From Dama dama (taxonomy: Eukaryota; Chordata; Mammalia; Artiodactyla; Cervidae), in contig NC_083698.1 in NCBI RefSeq assembly GCF_033118175.1, positions 50,199,501-50,263,500 on the forward strand: a stretch of 64,000 nucleotides of DNA, read 5' to 3'. A program made the translations under genes and the position numbers. This document shows positions 37,672 through 49,494 of the stretch, one piece after another. The notes beneath the pieces were generated by a model. It did no database searches, had not been told where the DNA came from, and worked only from the letters and a program-made list of their open reading frames with translations. Numbering within the stretch: the first letter of the stretch is position 1; the number at the start of each line of letters is the position of its first letter.

Positions 37672-38760
37672 TTCACGAATTCAACAAATATTTACTGACA
37701 AAACTGTAAGGTGTATATATTAGATAAAGCTTGGAGCTTGGAGATTAATATTCTTTTTATCATTTATTTTATCATTTATTAATACCTTTTTTATCATTTT
37801 ATCATTTATTAATTTAACCCAGTAATTTCACTGACCTCATTTTTCTCTACCTTAATTAATAATCTGTAACTCATATGGTTGCTGCAGGGATTAAGAGGAG
37901 TAACACATTAAATCAGGACAAAATAAAGTTTGTTGAAGTAAATTATCATTTCCTCTATCCTGTCATACAACAGGTACTGTATTAGGGTGTGAAATATCAT
38001 CCCTGCCCTTAAATCTCAAAAGGAGTGCATGGGATTATTTATTTTGAGTGTGGAAGAGAAGAGGAGCAGTATAATGATGTCAATAAAGTGAAAACTACTT
38101 TGAGAATCCACATTAATTGTGGAGATGAAGAATTCTCTAGATTGAGGTACGTTTTGACCTAGATTTTAAAGTAGAAATGAAATTATTCATATCAGAGGGC
38201 AGAGAGAGAAATATTACCAGGAAAGAGAAACAGCATGTGAAAGGTACAAAGTTGGGAAAGTGGCTGAAATAACCAGGAAGAAGTGAAAAATTTAGTTTAG
38301 CACAGTATATTTTAGTGGAATGATACAGATAGCACAGAAAATGAGTGTGTACCTATTATAAGATCTTTGTATGGTGATATAAAGAATTTAAAATTTATCC
38401 TTTAGGTTAGCCAAAAGCTAAAAGAGATGCTTTTGGCAGGACTAGTTTTGCCTTAAGGAATATTATTTAGGCAATAGAGTGGAGGATGAAAGGACAGGAG
38501 TGAGACTCATAACCAAAATATGAAAAAGGAAATTGATGTACAGACAAGGAGACATTAGCATAGAGGAAGTAGTTTAGAATCCATGAGGATGTCTGGGATA
38601 ATCTTCGAAGAATAAGTAGAATGGGAGTAGAAAAGGAGTAAAGACAGAATCCTATGGATGAACAATATTTTAGGAGTTCAAGGATGTGACAGATGAAATG
38701 AGATAGATTGTCTGGGAAGAAAAATTTGGAAAGAGTCAAGGTGGATGGGAATTAAACATC
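37672..38760 (-). mobile_element. L2 LINE, antisense, old
   Basis: The left end 'ttcaacaaatatttactgac' is the reverse complement of the L2 3' terminus. Rightward the text follows antisense L2: 'gaaacagcatgtgaaaggta', 'aatttaaaatttatccttta' and 'gatgtacagacaaggagac', with many substitutions. No frame survives. Confidence 0.65.
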
Positions 38761-38867
38761 TCCATCCTCTGCGACAGGCACAGAGAAGGTAAGTGGTCCC
38801 ATGGAGGAAAGCAATTTCTTTGCTATTCACCATGCTTATTTACTGATTATTAATTCACAGATCTGAT

Positions 38868-39000
38868 TTAATTATTGCCACATCAAGAGTGAGGCACAAG
38901 GTCTTCAATGACCTAATGAGAAGTTAGAAGCTAAGAAAGCTTCAAATGTTTGCCTAAGATCACACAGCTGCATAAGGAAAGTAGAGCAGCAGGAGGACAG
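38868..39000 (-). mobile_element. MIR SINE, antisense
   Basis: 'tttgcctaagatcacacagc' and 'agagcagcaggaggaca' follow the reverse complement of the MIR core. Confidence 0.65.
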
Positions 39001-39534
39001 TAAGTTAAGTGAGTTCTTCCATGAGTTTTATTTTCTCTGTAAAGACAGGAACCTGGAAAAAGAGAATTCAAGAACAGGATATATGTTGGGAATAGGCTAT
39101 CTAGAAAGTGTGAAAGGGACTTTTCCAGAGAAAGTAAAATTGTTGCTGGACCCTGTGGAGGTGGGAAGCTCTGACCTCAAAAGTAGTTCCAATTTTCATA
39201 ACTGTGGTTTTCTGCAGTAGTTTGCATGCTGAGAGCAGGAACAGAGAATACACTCATGAACTTTGTATTTTATCAGTTTTGCTCTGATGGGGGATTTTCA
39301 TGGACTCTTTAGATCAAGGTCATAACGTGAAATACTTATAGGAATTTGCTAGGCAACTAAAATTTGAAGCACTTGGCCATTGGCCCCCTGGGAAAGATGG
39401 AACTGTGAAGAACTGGAAATTTAAATAACCCTGCAAGTTATTGCTGTGAGAAAGCCTGGGTCACAAGATATAAGATCTTCAAAATTTGCAAAAGAGTACA
39501 AAAACGCACATTTTAACAAAAAGGCTTATTTTAA
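39001..39534. other. No gene recognised
   Basis: No repeat family or exon was recognised here. Confidence 0.45.
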
Positions 39535-39550
39535 AATATTGACTCTTTTT

Positions 39551-39637
39551 TTTTTAAATTTTTATTATTATTATTTTTTTTCCAGTGGGTTTTGTCATAC
39601 ATTGATATGAATCAGCCATGGATTTACATGTATTCCC
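39551..39637 (-). mobile_element. Very short ruminant L1 3' end with perfect duplications
   Basis: Antisense poly-A, then 'ccagtgggttttgtcataca' and 'tgatatgaatcagccatgga' from the L1 3' UTR, stopping at 39637. Perfect 16-bp repeats 'aatattgactcttttt' lie at 39535-39550 and 39638-39653. The copied element is only about 87 bp. Confidence 0.92.
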
Positions 39638-39653
39638 AATATTGACTCTTTTT

Positions 39654-41789
39654 AAAAAAGTGTGTTTCATAAATAACCTCCAGTCCTAGTTTGTGACTTT
39701 TAGTTGAAGTGATGCTCCTTGTGAACTTAAAAAAAGCTAATCACATATAAAATTCAAGAAATGTTTTCAGTTTCACATAGTACATTCATATGTTAGTCCT
39801 ACCAGAATAAAGTTTTGCCCAAGATTTGGACACCATTCAGAAAATATTTAAAGAAGTTTACTTCATGACTTGACTGTAACCAAACCTGAATCCAGAGACC
39901 ATTTGGGAGTTGGGATGTCATCATAGTTTCTGTTATGTTTCCTGTATTCTGGTAAATCACATTGAAATGAGAAGACGTAACTAGTCAAAATTTTCCCATA
40001 CTCTGCACAGTGACAGTCTTCTGAGACGCCTAGGGAAAAACATATTTTAAAACAACTGAAATTTTAGCTTGACATTTCTCAAAACTTTTTTCCTATATGA
40101 GTCATAAAAAGCTGAATATATTATACAAGATAACACTGAGAGAAGATTAATAAAAATGTTTTTCTCATCTTCTACATGCATGCCCCTTGTGCTATATACT
40201 GGAAACACAGAGGTTCAAATCATCTTTCCCTGGGACTTAAAATAGTAGAAAAAGCACACATCAGAACTGAACATTCTCCAAGTCTTGTCACTTGCATACA
40301 AATGTATTCAGATGACATAGCACTACTTAGAGTAAATCTAGAGCAGAAATAACTCTGGCTTCTGACTGATTTCAGTTTCACTCGTTCCTGGTTTAGAGAT
40401 AATAGATTAGTATTAAATGGAAATAAGTCAAGGTCATGGTTTTTTGGTCATAAGTGAAATTCATCAGCCTCAGCCTTTTTTCCTATATCTCCTCTGACTT
40501 CTGCTGAAACTTTTTCTATTCAGATGACTTATGTGGAGAATTTGAGTAGTATTTCTGTAGTAGGCTTCAATATGATATTCACGGTCCTTAGTAAGAAAAT
40601 TACACTACCTGTCAAATTGATGTTCAAATGCTACCATGCCTTTATGGGGCAGCTTTCCTCTCCTTTGATATTATATGTTTCCAATAGAGCAGACAGATTT
40701 GTTTCAAGTTGAGATGAGACATTCATTATTATCTCTAAACGGTTTCATTGGCTGATTAGTTTGCTCTCCAGTCAAGTTCTGAACACTCACATTTCTTTTA
40801 ACTGTTTTTGATCCACTAATAATTTCTTTTCTAATAGCTTCAATTTTTCCATCTTCCTATGTCTGGAAAGCATTTTTTATTTCCTTATTTAGCAGAGAGA
40901 AAATGGCACTTCCTGACTTCATCTTCCCTTTATCTATGAGGGGATAACAATTATAGACTGAGGAGTTTTGTTTTGTTTTGTTTTCTAAGACACATGGGTT
41001 TTTGACCAAAAACAACATTTGTGCTTGCCATAAAACATGACTAAAAATCCCTTTTATATAACCTGGAGAAAGACAGTGACATAGATGGTGGGAAAGGGGT
41101 GTTCTTAAAAGCTTTTTGGGCAACACAATGTCGTGCTGTCAGAAAGGGTTGTTCAGGCATCCTCAGGCTGGTGGCAGTGTGGTGATAACTCATGTATGGC
41201 AGACAGATCTATGACCATCTAGATTGACCAAGGTTTGAGCTATGGTAGAGGTAAGGCCCAGGACAGAAGAACTCAATTTGATGTAAATAGATGTCAGGCA
41301 TGACTAGCACAGTGAGCTATGAATTCTGTTTGGCAGGGTTCTTTTTAGTACCCCTTGATGGTTGTGTGAACTTGGGAATGTTATTAACATTCTCTGACTC
41401 AATATTCTAATTTGCATAATGATAATATTTGTCACAAAAAAATCCTTAGAAGTGTAATGGTGATAAACAAAATGTCCTTTAAAGTCACAAATATATATAG
41501 ATGCTGCTATCTTCTAAGGGCATACACTTTTTTCCCTTAAAAAATTTCTCCTTTTGCCATTTGGTTGGGAAAAAAAAATTGAGCATGAGGGTGTGTGGGA
41601 AATCCAGGATTCTATAGTAGGCCATGAATGCTAAACTGCTCCGTATGATAAAGTAAACATTTGAAATTTCTGGAAGGAAGTGAGGGACCTGGGAGAACCT
41701 GAATCATGAAGAATCCAGAAACTGTCATGTAGGAGGGGTGTAGAAGCTGTGGTCAATGAAAACAAATAAGAGCAAAAAATATGTGCTCA
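39654..41789. other. No gene recognised
   Basis: About 2.1 kb with no assigned repeat or exon. A 'ttttg' run occurs near 40968-40983. Confidence 0.5.
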
Positions 41790-41996
41790 GATTCAGACTT
41801 TGACTCCAGGATGCCTCCTTTTTACTTTTTATTAGCTCTGTGAACTTTGAGCGAGTTTATTAGGTTTTCTGTACCTCAGTTTCCTCACCCATAAAATGAG
41901 AATTATAATAAACTCTACTTCATAGAATTGCTGTGAAAATTAAATAAATTGATATGGAAAGAGTGGAGATCCATGCTTGGAACATAGTGTTAGATG
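41790..41996 (+). mobile_element. MIR SINE, sense
   Basis: 'tctgtgaactttgagcgagt', 'ctgtacctcagtttcctcac', 'ccataaaatgagaattataa' and 'gaattgctgtgaaaattaaa' follow MIR in order. Confidence 0.85.
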
Positions 41997-42268
41997 TGGT
42001 GCATAATTCATTTTCCCAAAGTCTAAATTATTAAATTTAGAATGATATCATGGTGATTGGGAGTGGGAAGGGGATGGTGGTAAGATAAGATGTGAGGGAT
42101 GGTTTCAACAAGATGGTTCAGAGGAGGTGAACCCTTCTGACCTGGGTAAACTCAAAATCCTGTGTTATTTTTAATCTTTTGTCAAATAATGGTTGCACCA
42201 AACCATTGAGACACATATGTCAATGACAAAGAATAATCATCAGAAATAATGCAGCCTGAATCTAGATC

Positions 42269-42578
42269 TGCACTGACCAACAGAACATAATATGAACCCA
42301 AAATACAATTTTAATTTTTGAGAGCCACATTTCAAAAAGTGAAAAGACAAATGACTTTAAATAAATATTTATATAACACCATATACAAAAATTAATGATT
42401 TCAATACATGATCAATATAAAAGTTATTAAAAGTATAATTTACATTCTTTTCTATGTGCCAGGTCTTCCAAATCTAGTGTGTGTTTAAATTTACAGCACA
42501 TTCTCAATTCAGCCTAGGCATATTTTTAGTGTTAGGTAGCCACAAGTGGCTATTGGCTGTTATACTGGACAGCACAGA
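42269..42578. mobile_element. hAT-type MITE with visible terminal inverted repeats
   Basis: The ends are imperfect inverted repeats ('ctgcactgaccaacag' on the left, 'actggacagcacag' on the right). Inside are 'tgagagccacattt' and 'gtagccacaagtggctattg', matching a common mammalian hAT MITE in the antisense direction. No transposase is encoded. Confidence 0.78.
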
Positions 42579-43210
42579 GCTCAATTAAGGAAGAGAAATA
42601 CACAGATGTCATTAAGTACATAAAAGATCTATTGCTAAATTCTCTCCAGTCAACAGAGCTTTCAGCCCCTACACACTCATCATTTGGGTTTAAAAGGATA
42701 CAGTAGACACATTAAGACTACTTTTCTCATCCTTAGAACAGATAAATTCTGAGGTAAGCACCCCATTCTATGTTTTCTTCCAGTTACATTTATATACAAC
42801 TGAGCTGAATTCACGTCAAACATCAAGGAGTGCACATGTTAGTACAAGTAAAGATCTGATAACATTTAAATATGCCTTCACAAATCCAAAGTTGTGAACA
42901 ACAGCACTTAAATAAAATCTTTGTAAGTCTGCTTCCCTAAACTTGGGATACCGTGAGAAACTATTAGAAAATTGCAACCTTATCCTCAGAAATTGTACAT
43001 GTTAAAAGAATGAATATTCAACAAAAGTCTGTCAAGGACCATAAGTACAAAGTAAACACTAAAGAATTTTTAAACCAAGTAGTAATAAATATTCTTGTGA
43101 AAAAGATCTAGGTTTGCCAAAGACTATTTCTTGTTAAAGAAAGATACTTTATAACATGCCTGATTATTTGTTACATGATTTCTGTGCAAATCTTCATAAT
43201 TGCACAAAGC
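42579..43210. other. No gene recognised
   Basis: AT-rich, with nothing assigned. Confidence 0.45.
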
Positions 43211-43211
43211 C

Positions 43212-43293
43212 CCTTGTCCTTCACTATCTCCTGGAGTTTGCTCCATTGTGGACATGAGTTTGAGCAAACTCCAGAAGATAGTGAAGGACAGGG
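43212..43293. repeat. Long near-perfect hairpin at a BovB tail
   Basis: Arms at 43212-43243 and 43262-43293 are 32 bp each and complementary at 30 positions, with an 18-nt loop. Both arms are BovB tail sequence, one antisense and one sense. Confidence 0.92.
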
Positions 43294-43362
43294 AAGCCTG
43301 GTATGCTACAGTCCACGGGGTCGCAAAGAACTGGACACAATTTAGTGACTGAACAACAACCA
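43244..43362 (+). mobile_element. BovB/ART2A 3' tail, sense
   Basis: 'tggacatgagtttgagcaaa', 'agtgaaggacagggaagcct' and 'aactggacacaatttagtga' follow the BovB 3' end. Its left end is an inverted copy of its own sequence. Confidence 0.88.
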
Positions 43363-43944
43363 CCAATCCTAAAATATGCCTGTCCAAAATCAATCAGAAG
43401 AATCCATTTGAATTTGTTGTTCTACCTAAATAACATTAGATTTTATATCTAAATACCAATAGTTCTCAATACACATGTGATGATATGTGTACATACAAAT
43501 TAGTTATAAGAAACTTTTAAAAATATTTAACTGAGCTCCTTTTAGGCAGAAATTATGTTTCAAGAGAATACTGAAGTACAAGCATAGGTTATACTATGTA
43601 AGATTAGCACCCCAGCTAATCAATCAAAATGAGAAATAGGAATAGGTGGTGAGCCACATTATCTGAAAACTACAAGAGTCCTTTCAGGACAGCCGACCTA
43701 AATCCAAAGATTAAGTAACCGATTAAAATCTTACAATTATTATCAGAATCAAGAATAAGCCTATATTTCTTACCTAGTCTCCATAGTGATTTTCCAAGTA
43801 TGTTATTACTACTCAGTAGAGTGACTAATTTTGAGCAAAGGAGTTGATCATCTGGAAAGTTAAGTAGAAACAGTCGTAAACAGTCTCTGTTCAAAACAAA
43901 TGCAACTGTTTGGTCATTGTTTCTGTTTATTTCTTTTTTTATGG
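43363..43944. other. No gene recognised
   Basis: A 112-codon minus-strand frame (43670-44008) overlaps a MIR end and has no recognised domain. Confidence 0.45.
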
Positions 43945-44030
43945 AAATGCCTGTTAAATAAGATAACATATATAAAGCCCTTAGCAAAATTCCTGGTCCA
44001 TAGTTCACACTTGATAAACTATTATTTTCA
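43945..44030 (+). mobile_element. MIR 3' half, sense
   Basis: 'aagcccttagcaaaattcct' and 'tccatagttcacacttgata' match the MIR 3' end. Confidence 0.65.
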
Positions 44031-45126
44031 TCATTGTCAGCCTTGCATTGGATTTTTCTACATCAGAGATGTATGAATGATAATACTCACACGCACAGAT
44101 CTTCAATCCTGAAGGACAATGCATATCTATTTGTGAAATAATCTAAAGCCCTGTAATGGGTGTCATTAAATCTTGTCTACCTGAGGCAGTATAAATCATT
44201 CGGGTAAATGAACCAATTAAAAACCAATTACCAACACTGTCTGATGATGGAAGGTTGAGGAATGGAGGGAAAGGCTGATATGGCCTCCCTGAAGCTGGTA
44301 GGAAGACTCTACCCCTGAGGTTCCAGGGAATGGATTTGACAAGATGGTTAGATTGTGGCTGTTCTTCTCAGAGGCATTAACTCCTGCATTTCTTTTAAAA
44401 ACAAATGCATGCTGACTAGCTCCAAAAATGAACTGTGTTGAGCAAGTGATCCTGTACTTGATGGCTCTCTATTTGATAGTTTATTCATTTGGTTTGAAAT
44501 TTACTTGGAGAAAATAACTATCCTTTGAAAATTGTCTGAATTTGGGTCTCTGATTTAAGATTCTTCAAATCAGTATAAGCCATATAATTATGACTTCTTT
44601 TTCAAGGTGAGAACATTTGTTTAAATCAGATGGGCAGTCTTAATGGAAGCTGAAATCACCATTTCAGTGGCAAATTTATTTGATACAGTTGAGGGAAAAT
44701 TGAACAGACATTCTGGGGTGGTTATTTTACAATAGGCCAATAATTCATTGCTTCAAATAGAGTTTTAATTTTTCATGCATATTTTCAATGGCACAAAACA
44801 CATTCATATACTACCTATAAATAAGTGTAGAAATCATTTTTGTTTTCATATGTAAGAAAATCAGGTCAATGTTTTCCCTTCATGTATATAAAAAAGAAAA
44901 CTTTAATCTGCTTTATTATTGATATGCACTACTAAGGTCCTATGCTTTTATCTGTACTTTCTCCATTTCCAGTCATTGTAACATATTGGCAATAGAAAAA
45001 CACTGCCTGGGTTTTTCTCCTACATTGGGTTTTTCTTCACTTTATACAATTGGATCCTTAATGTGCATGTATTGCCTCTCAACACTGCATTTTATTAGCA
45101 TCCTAATAATGAAAACAATTCCTCTA
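44031..45126. other. No gene recognised
   Basis: About 1.1 kb without an assigned repeat or exon. Confidence 0.5.
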
Positions 45127-45250
45127 AGGCAGTGGCTCTTAATCTTTAACCCACATTGGAATCATCTAGGGTGCTGTTTTAAGGATGTCTCTTTCACTCA
45201 GCAGAGGTTTTGACGAGTCCAGGCTGGGGCCCAGGAATGCGCACGTTAGC
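45127..45250 (+). mobile_element. MER5A-type hAT fossil
   Basis: 'ggcagtggctcttaatcttt', 'cattggaatcatctagggt' and 'ggggcccaggaatgcgcacg' follow MER5A order. The right terminus is lost. Confidence 0.75.
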
Positions 45251-45293
45251 AGTTAGTCATGCAAAGTGTATATGAAGCAGATGTCTGATGGTT

Positions 45294-45622
45294 GTGCTGT
45301 GCTGAGCTTAGTCATGTCTGACTCTTTGCATCCTATGGACTGTATAGCCTGCCAGGCTCCTCCATCCATGGGGATTCTTCAGGCAAGAATACTGGAGTGG
45401 GTTTCCATTCCCTTCTCCAGGGGATCTTCCCGAGCCAGGTGTCGAGCCCAGGTATCCTGCATTGCAGACATATTCTTTACCATTTGAATCACCAGGGAAG
45501 CCCAAGAATACTGGAGTGGGTGGTCTATCCCTTCTCCATTGGGACTTCCTAACCTAGGAATTGAATCAGGGTCTCCTGCATTGCTGGCGGATTCTTTACC
45601 AACTGAGCCGTCAGGGAAGCCC
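45294..45622 (-). mobile_element. Tandem Bov-tA SINE inserted as one unit, antisense
   Basis: A full antisense SINE (45294-45503) is directly followed by the head half of a second one (45504-45622). The pair together is flanked by perfect 12-bp repeats 'tgtctgatggtt' at 45282-45293 and 45623-45634. No duplication separates the two copies. Confidence 0.88.
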
Positions 45623-45834
45623 TGTCTGATGGTTATGTATAGAAAAATATTGTCCCTAAACAAGTCCATTCTGGCTTAAAGTAGCAAATCTACTTGGTAT
45701 TTGTTACCCTCTCTGACCACACAGTTTAGATTATCATTCTTGTCTAAATTGACCACGCCAATCATCCATTATTCAGTGGAATTGGTCTGGTTGTTGAAAA
45801 CATGCAGTTTACTCTTACACTGTTTTCACCAGAA

Positions 45835-46190
45835 CTTTCAGTTGCAAGTATAAGAAACCCATTTGAATAAGCTTAAATGCAGAAAGAAATCTATTTGAAA
45901 GATACCAAGATATCTTATATAACCAAATTCAAGAAACTTCAGGACTAATCTCCAGGACGACTGGTCTATCATTGTCTTGCTTTCCTCTTTATGTTGGCCT
46001 TACCTTCTTTTGATTCAGACTGACATGGCAGAGTTTGGGAACATGGTAATGAGCCACTCCAGGTTTATATTTCTTATACATCTAGAAAGTACTAGGTAAC
46101 ATGACCTATGGTCCAAAGTAAAAACCCCCAGAGAAGGGCTCTGACTGGCCTAGTCTGAGTCAGGTGTTCATTTCAGGTTTGAGGTATAAG
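45835..46190. repeat. Unassigned ancient repeat, copy D
   Basis: 'cagttgcaagtataagaaac', 'aataagcttaaatgcagaaa' and, at the far end, 'gagaagggctctgactggcc' match the same family as 22100-22520. Confidence 0.5.
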
Positions 46191-46747
46191 GCCAGTAAGG
46201 CCATATTGTTTCCCATTCAAAACACAAGCTTGGACTCGGGGAAGGCTCAAGTGTTTCACAAAAAACTAACAATTCTTCCCTCAGAGAAGAAGTGGATCCT
46301 AAGTAGCAATAGATGATCACTGTATTTTTTGCTACATAGGTATTATGAAAGAGTCCACTGTTTAATAGGTCCCTATTCCTATTGCCTGGATAAAAAGAAC
46401 TAACATGCAGAGAATGGCCCAAGAAAGACATCTTTCTCCATGTTTTTGTACTTCAAAATTCTCTATTCTGCTCTCCATTTCTAACTCACTCACACTTGCA
46501 CACACTGATACACACATACTTATGCAGTAATAAATTCAATGATGAATTCTAAAGTTTTCAGTATTCTAAATCCTTATCTGTCTACCTTATTTCTGTCTAT
46601 CTTATTTCACTTATGTTTTAATTAAAGGTATTGATTAATTTAATTTAACATTCTCTGTAAAACTTAACTACAAATTTTGATAGAGAATGCTTCTCATTTT
46701 CTGTTTAAAAAGTATCTTGAGAAGGATAGTTTTTATAAGCTTCCATC
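46191..46747. other. No gene recognised
   Basis: No assigned repeat or exon. Confidence 0.45.
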
Positions 46748-47249
46748 TTTTTATTCTTGTTGAGGTGTAATTGACACATAACATGGCATAAGTTTAAAAT
46801 GTACAATGTTGTATACATATATAGTAAAATGATTACCACAATAAGGTTACTTAACACATCCATCAACTCATATAGTTATCATTATTTTGCGTATTTGATG
46901 AGAACTTTTGGGACTATCCTGTTAGCTACTTTCAAGCATACAATAGAGCATTGTTAACTATAGTCACCATGATATGCATCACATCCCCAGACCTTTTTCG
47001 TTTATAACTGGAAGTTTGTACACTTAGACCAGCCTCACACATTTTCCCCACTCCACCCCTGCCCTTGGGAATCAACAATCTACTTTTTGTTCTATGGGTT
47101 TGGATTTTTTTTTTTTTTTTTGGTAGATTTCACATATAAGGGAGATGATACATTGTATAGTCTTGTCTCTTTTGTCATAGATTGGTTGCCCATGTGTGTG
47201 AGTTTATTTCCAAGCTTTTGATTCTGTTTCATTGTTCTATGTGCCATTA

Positions 47250-47593
47250 AAATTTATTTATTTATTTATTTATTTTTGGTTGTGATGTGTGGATCTTCAT
47301 TACTGTGTGGACTCTGGTTGCAACAAGCAGGGGCTACTATTGAGTTGTGGTGTGTGGACTTAACATTGAAGTGACGTCTCTTCTTGCAGTGCACAGGCTT
47401 TAGGGCACGTGGGCTTCAGTAGCTGAGGCACTTGGACTTAGCAGTTGTGGCTCCCAGGCTCTAGAGTACATCAGTAGTTGTGGTGCATAGGCTTAGTTGC
47501 TCTGTGGCATGTGGGATCATCCTGGATCAGGGATGGAACTCATATCTTCTGCATTGGAAGGCAGATTCTTTACCACCGAGATACCAGAGCCCC
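47250..47593 (-). mobile_element. CHR-type (CHRL) artiodactyl SINE, antisense
   Basis: An ATTT-rich antisense tail, then 'ggttgtgatgtgtggatctt', 'gcaggggctactattgagtt' and 'gggcacgtgggcttcagtag', ending with the tRNA-derived head ('ggcagattctttaccaccga', written in antisense). It is older than the BOV-A2 nearby, judging by divergence. Confidence 0.85.
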
Positions 47594-47742
47594 TGTTATG
47601 TGTCTTTTTAAATGCCAGTACCATACTCTTTCAGTTACTATAGCTTTGTAGTATATTTGAAGTCAAGAAGTGTGATAACTCCATCTTTGATCTTCTTTTT
47701 CAATATTACTTTGGTTATTTAGGGTCTTTTATGGTTCCACAT

Positions 47743-48016
47743 TGGAGAAGGCAATGGCAACCCACTCTGGTACTCTTGCCTGGAGAATCCCATGAGCTGA
47801 GGAGCCTGGTGGGCTGCAGTCCATGGGGCCACTACAAGTCAGACACAACTGAGCGACTTCACTTTCACTTTTCACTTTCACACCTTGGAGAAGGAAATGG
47901 CAACCCACTCCAGTGTTCTTGCCTGGAGAATCCCAGGGATGGGGGAGCCTGGTGGGCTGCTATCTAAGGGGTCACACTGTCGGACACGACTGAAGTGACT
48001 TAGCAGTAGCAGCAGC
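47743..48016 (+). mobile_element. BOV-A2 dimeric SINE, sense
   Basis: Two BovA monomers in tandem (start near 47743, second near 47885), joined by 'cttcactttcacttttcact' and ending in a 'gcagtagcagcagc' tail. Duplications 'atggttccacat' (47731-47742) and 'atggttccatat' (48017-48028) flank it. L1M ORF2 sequence continues on both sides. Confidence 0.94.
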
Positions 48017-48655
48017 ATGGTTCCATATGAATTTTAGGATTTTTTTCTCTATTTTTATAAAAAATAATCCTTGGACTCTTGTTAAGGATTGCATTGAATC
48101 TATCGATGGCTTGGCGTAGTATGGACATTTCAATAATATATATTCTTTCAAATCATGAACACAAGATATCTTTCTATTTATCTGTGCCCTCTGTCTTCTT
48201 CAATTTCTTTCATCAATGTCTTAGCGTTTGCAGTGTAGAGATCTTTCACCTCTGTGGTGAAATTTATTTTTAATTATTTTTATCATTTTTGCTTTTACTA
48301 TAAATGAAATTATTTTCTTCTTTCTCTAGTTCATTGTTAGTGTATATAAATACAATAGAATTTTGTATGTTGATTTTGTATTCTGCCACTTTACTAAATT
48401 CCTTTATCAGTTATAACAGATAGTTGGTAGAGTCTTTAGGGTTTTCTATTTATAAAGTCATATCATCTGGAAATACAGATATTTTTACTTCTTCCTTTCT
48501 GATTTGGATTTTTTATTTTCCTTTTTCTTTCCTGATTTCTCTGGCTAGGACTTCCAGGATTGTGTTGAAAAGAGTGCTGAGAATAATCATACTGGTCTCT
48601 TTCCTTATCTTAGAGGAAAATCTTTCAAGTTTTCACTATTGGATGTGATATTAGA

Positions 48656-49321
48656 CCGAGAAAAACTGTTTTAGAAGAATGAGTTGCATTGGAAAGTGCT
48701 GGACAAATGCTATTTTATGCAAGAAGTCTCTTCGAAGATGATCAGATGGAAACTCAGAGGTAAGAAGAAAAAGAAAACACTTTTCAGTGTGCTGCTTCTG
48801 AATCTCTTGTGAGATTTTTCTTGAATAATACATAATTTAAACTGTACTTTGAATGTTTTTGGAATTTCATAGTTAATTCAATTAAATATATTAAGCCCAA
48901 GATGGTGCTCATATGTTTGACTGTGTATCCATCATACAGTTTTTAAGAATCTCATAATCCTACTTAAGATCTTCTGAATCACTATTCACTATTTTACAAT
49001 ATATTCCACATTTTCCCTCCCAACATTTTTATTAACAATTTTCATTGTTTTCATTAGTTCCCCTTTATTTAAACTTTTTGTCTTCATTCTTTCTTAAAGA
49101 CATTTTAAAATGAGCTCAATATATCAGCCTCCTTAGTGTAATAATTAATTCTTTGCTTCCTCTCATTTATTAGTTGTCCTATTTTCTCTTCTGTTTCTGT
49201 CTTGCCCTGATATATCTGTTACACACTTTTTAATTCTTTTTCTTCTCATAATGTATCAAGTCAATATTTTTATTTGCTTATTTCTATTTGATTTGTTTTG
49301 CTCTTCTATTTATAAATATCT
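48656..49321. other. No gene recognised
   Basis: AT-rich, with nothing assigned. Confidence 0.45.
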
Positions 49322-49494
49322 AAGAGAAGGGGACAACAGAGGATGAGATGACTGGATGGCATCACCGACTCGATGGACATGAGTTTGAGTAAACTCTGGG
49401 AGTTGGTGATGGACAGGGAGGCCTGGCGTGCTGCGATTCATGGGGTCACAAAGAGTCGGACATGATTGAGCGACTGAACTGACTGACTGACTGA
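49322..49494 (+). mobile_element. BovB/ART2A 3' tail, sense
   Basis: Very close to the BovB end ('gactcgatggacatgagttt', 'ggagttggtgatggacaggg') and ending in an 'actgactgactgactga' repeat, the simple-repeat tail of RTE LINEs. Its low divergence suggests a young copy. Confidence 0.93.

Larger units (their letters stand above)
46748..48655 (-). mobile_element. L1M LINE, antisense, with two nested SINEs
   Basis: 46748-47165 is the antisense 3' UTR ('gtgtaattgacacataacat', 'agatttcacatataaggga'). It then jumps to ORF2 ('tttgattctgtttcattgtt', 'gctttgtagtatatttgaag') and continues antisense to about 48655. An ORF2 segment is deleted at about 47165. Nested insertions lie at 47250-47593 and 47743-48016. 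No frame is intact. Confidence 0.9.
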
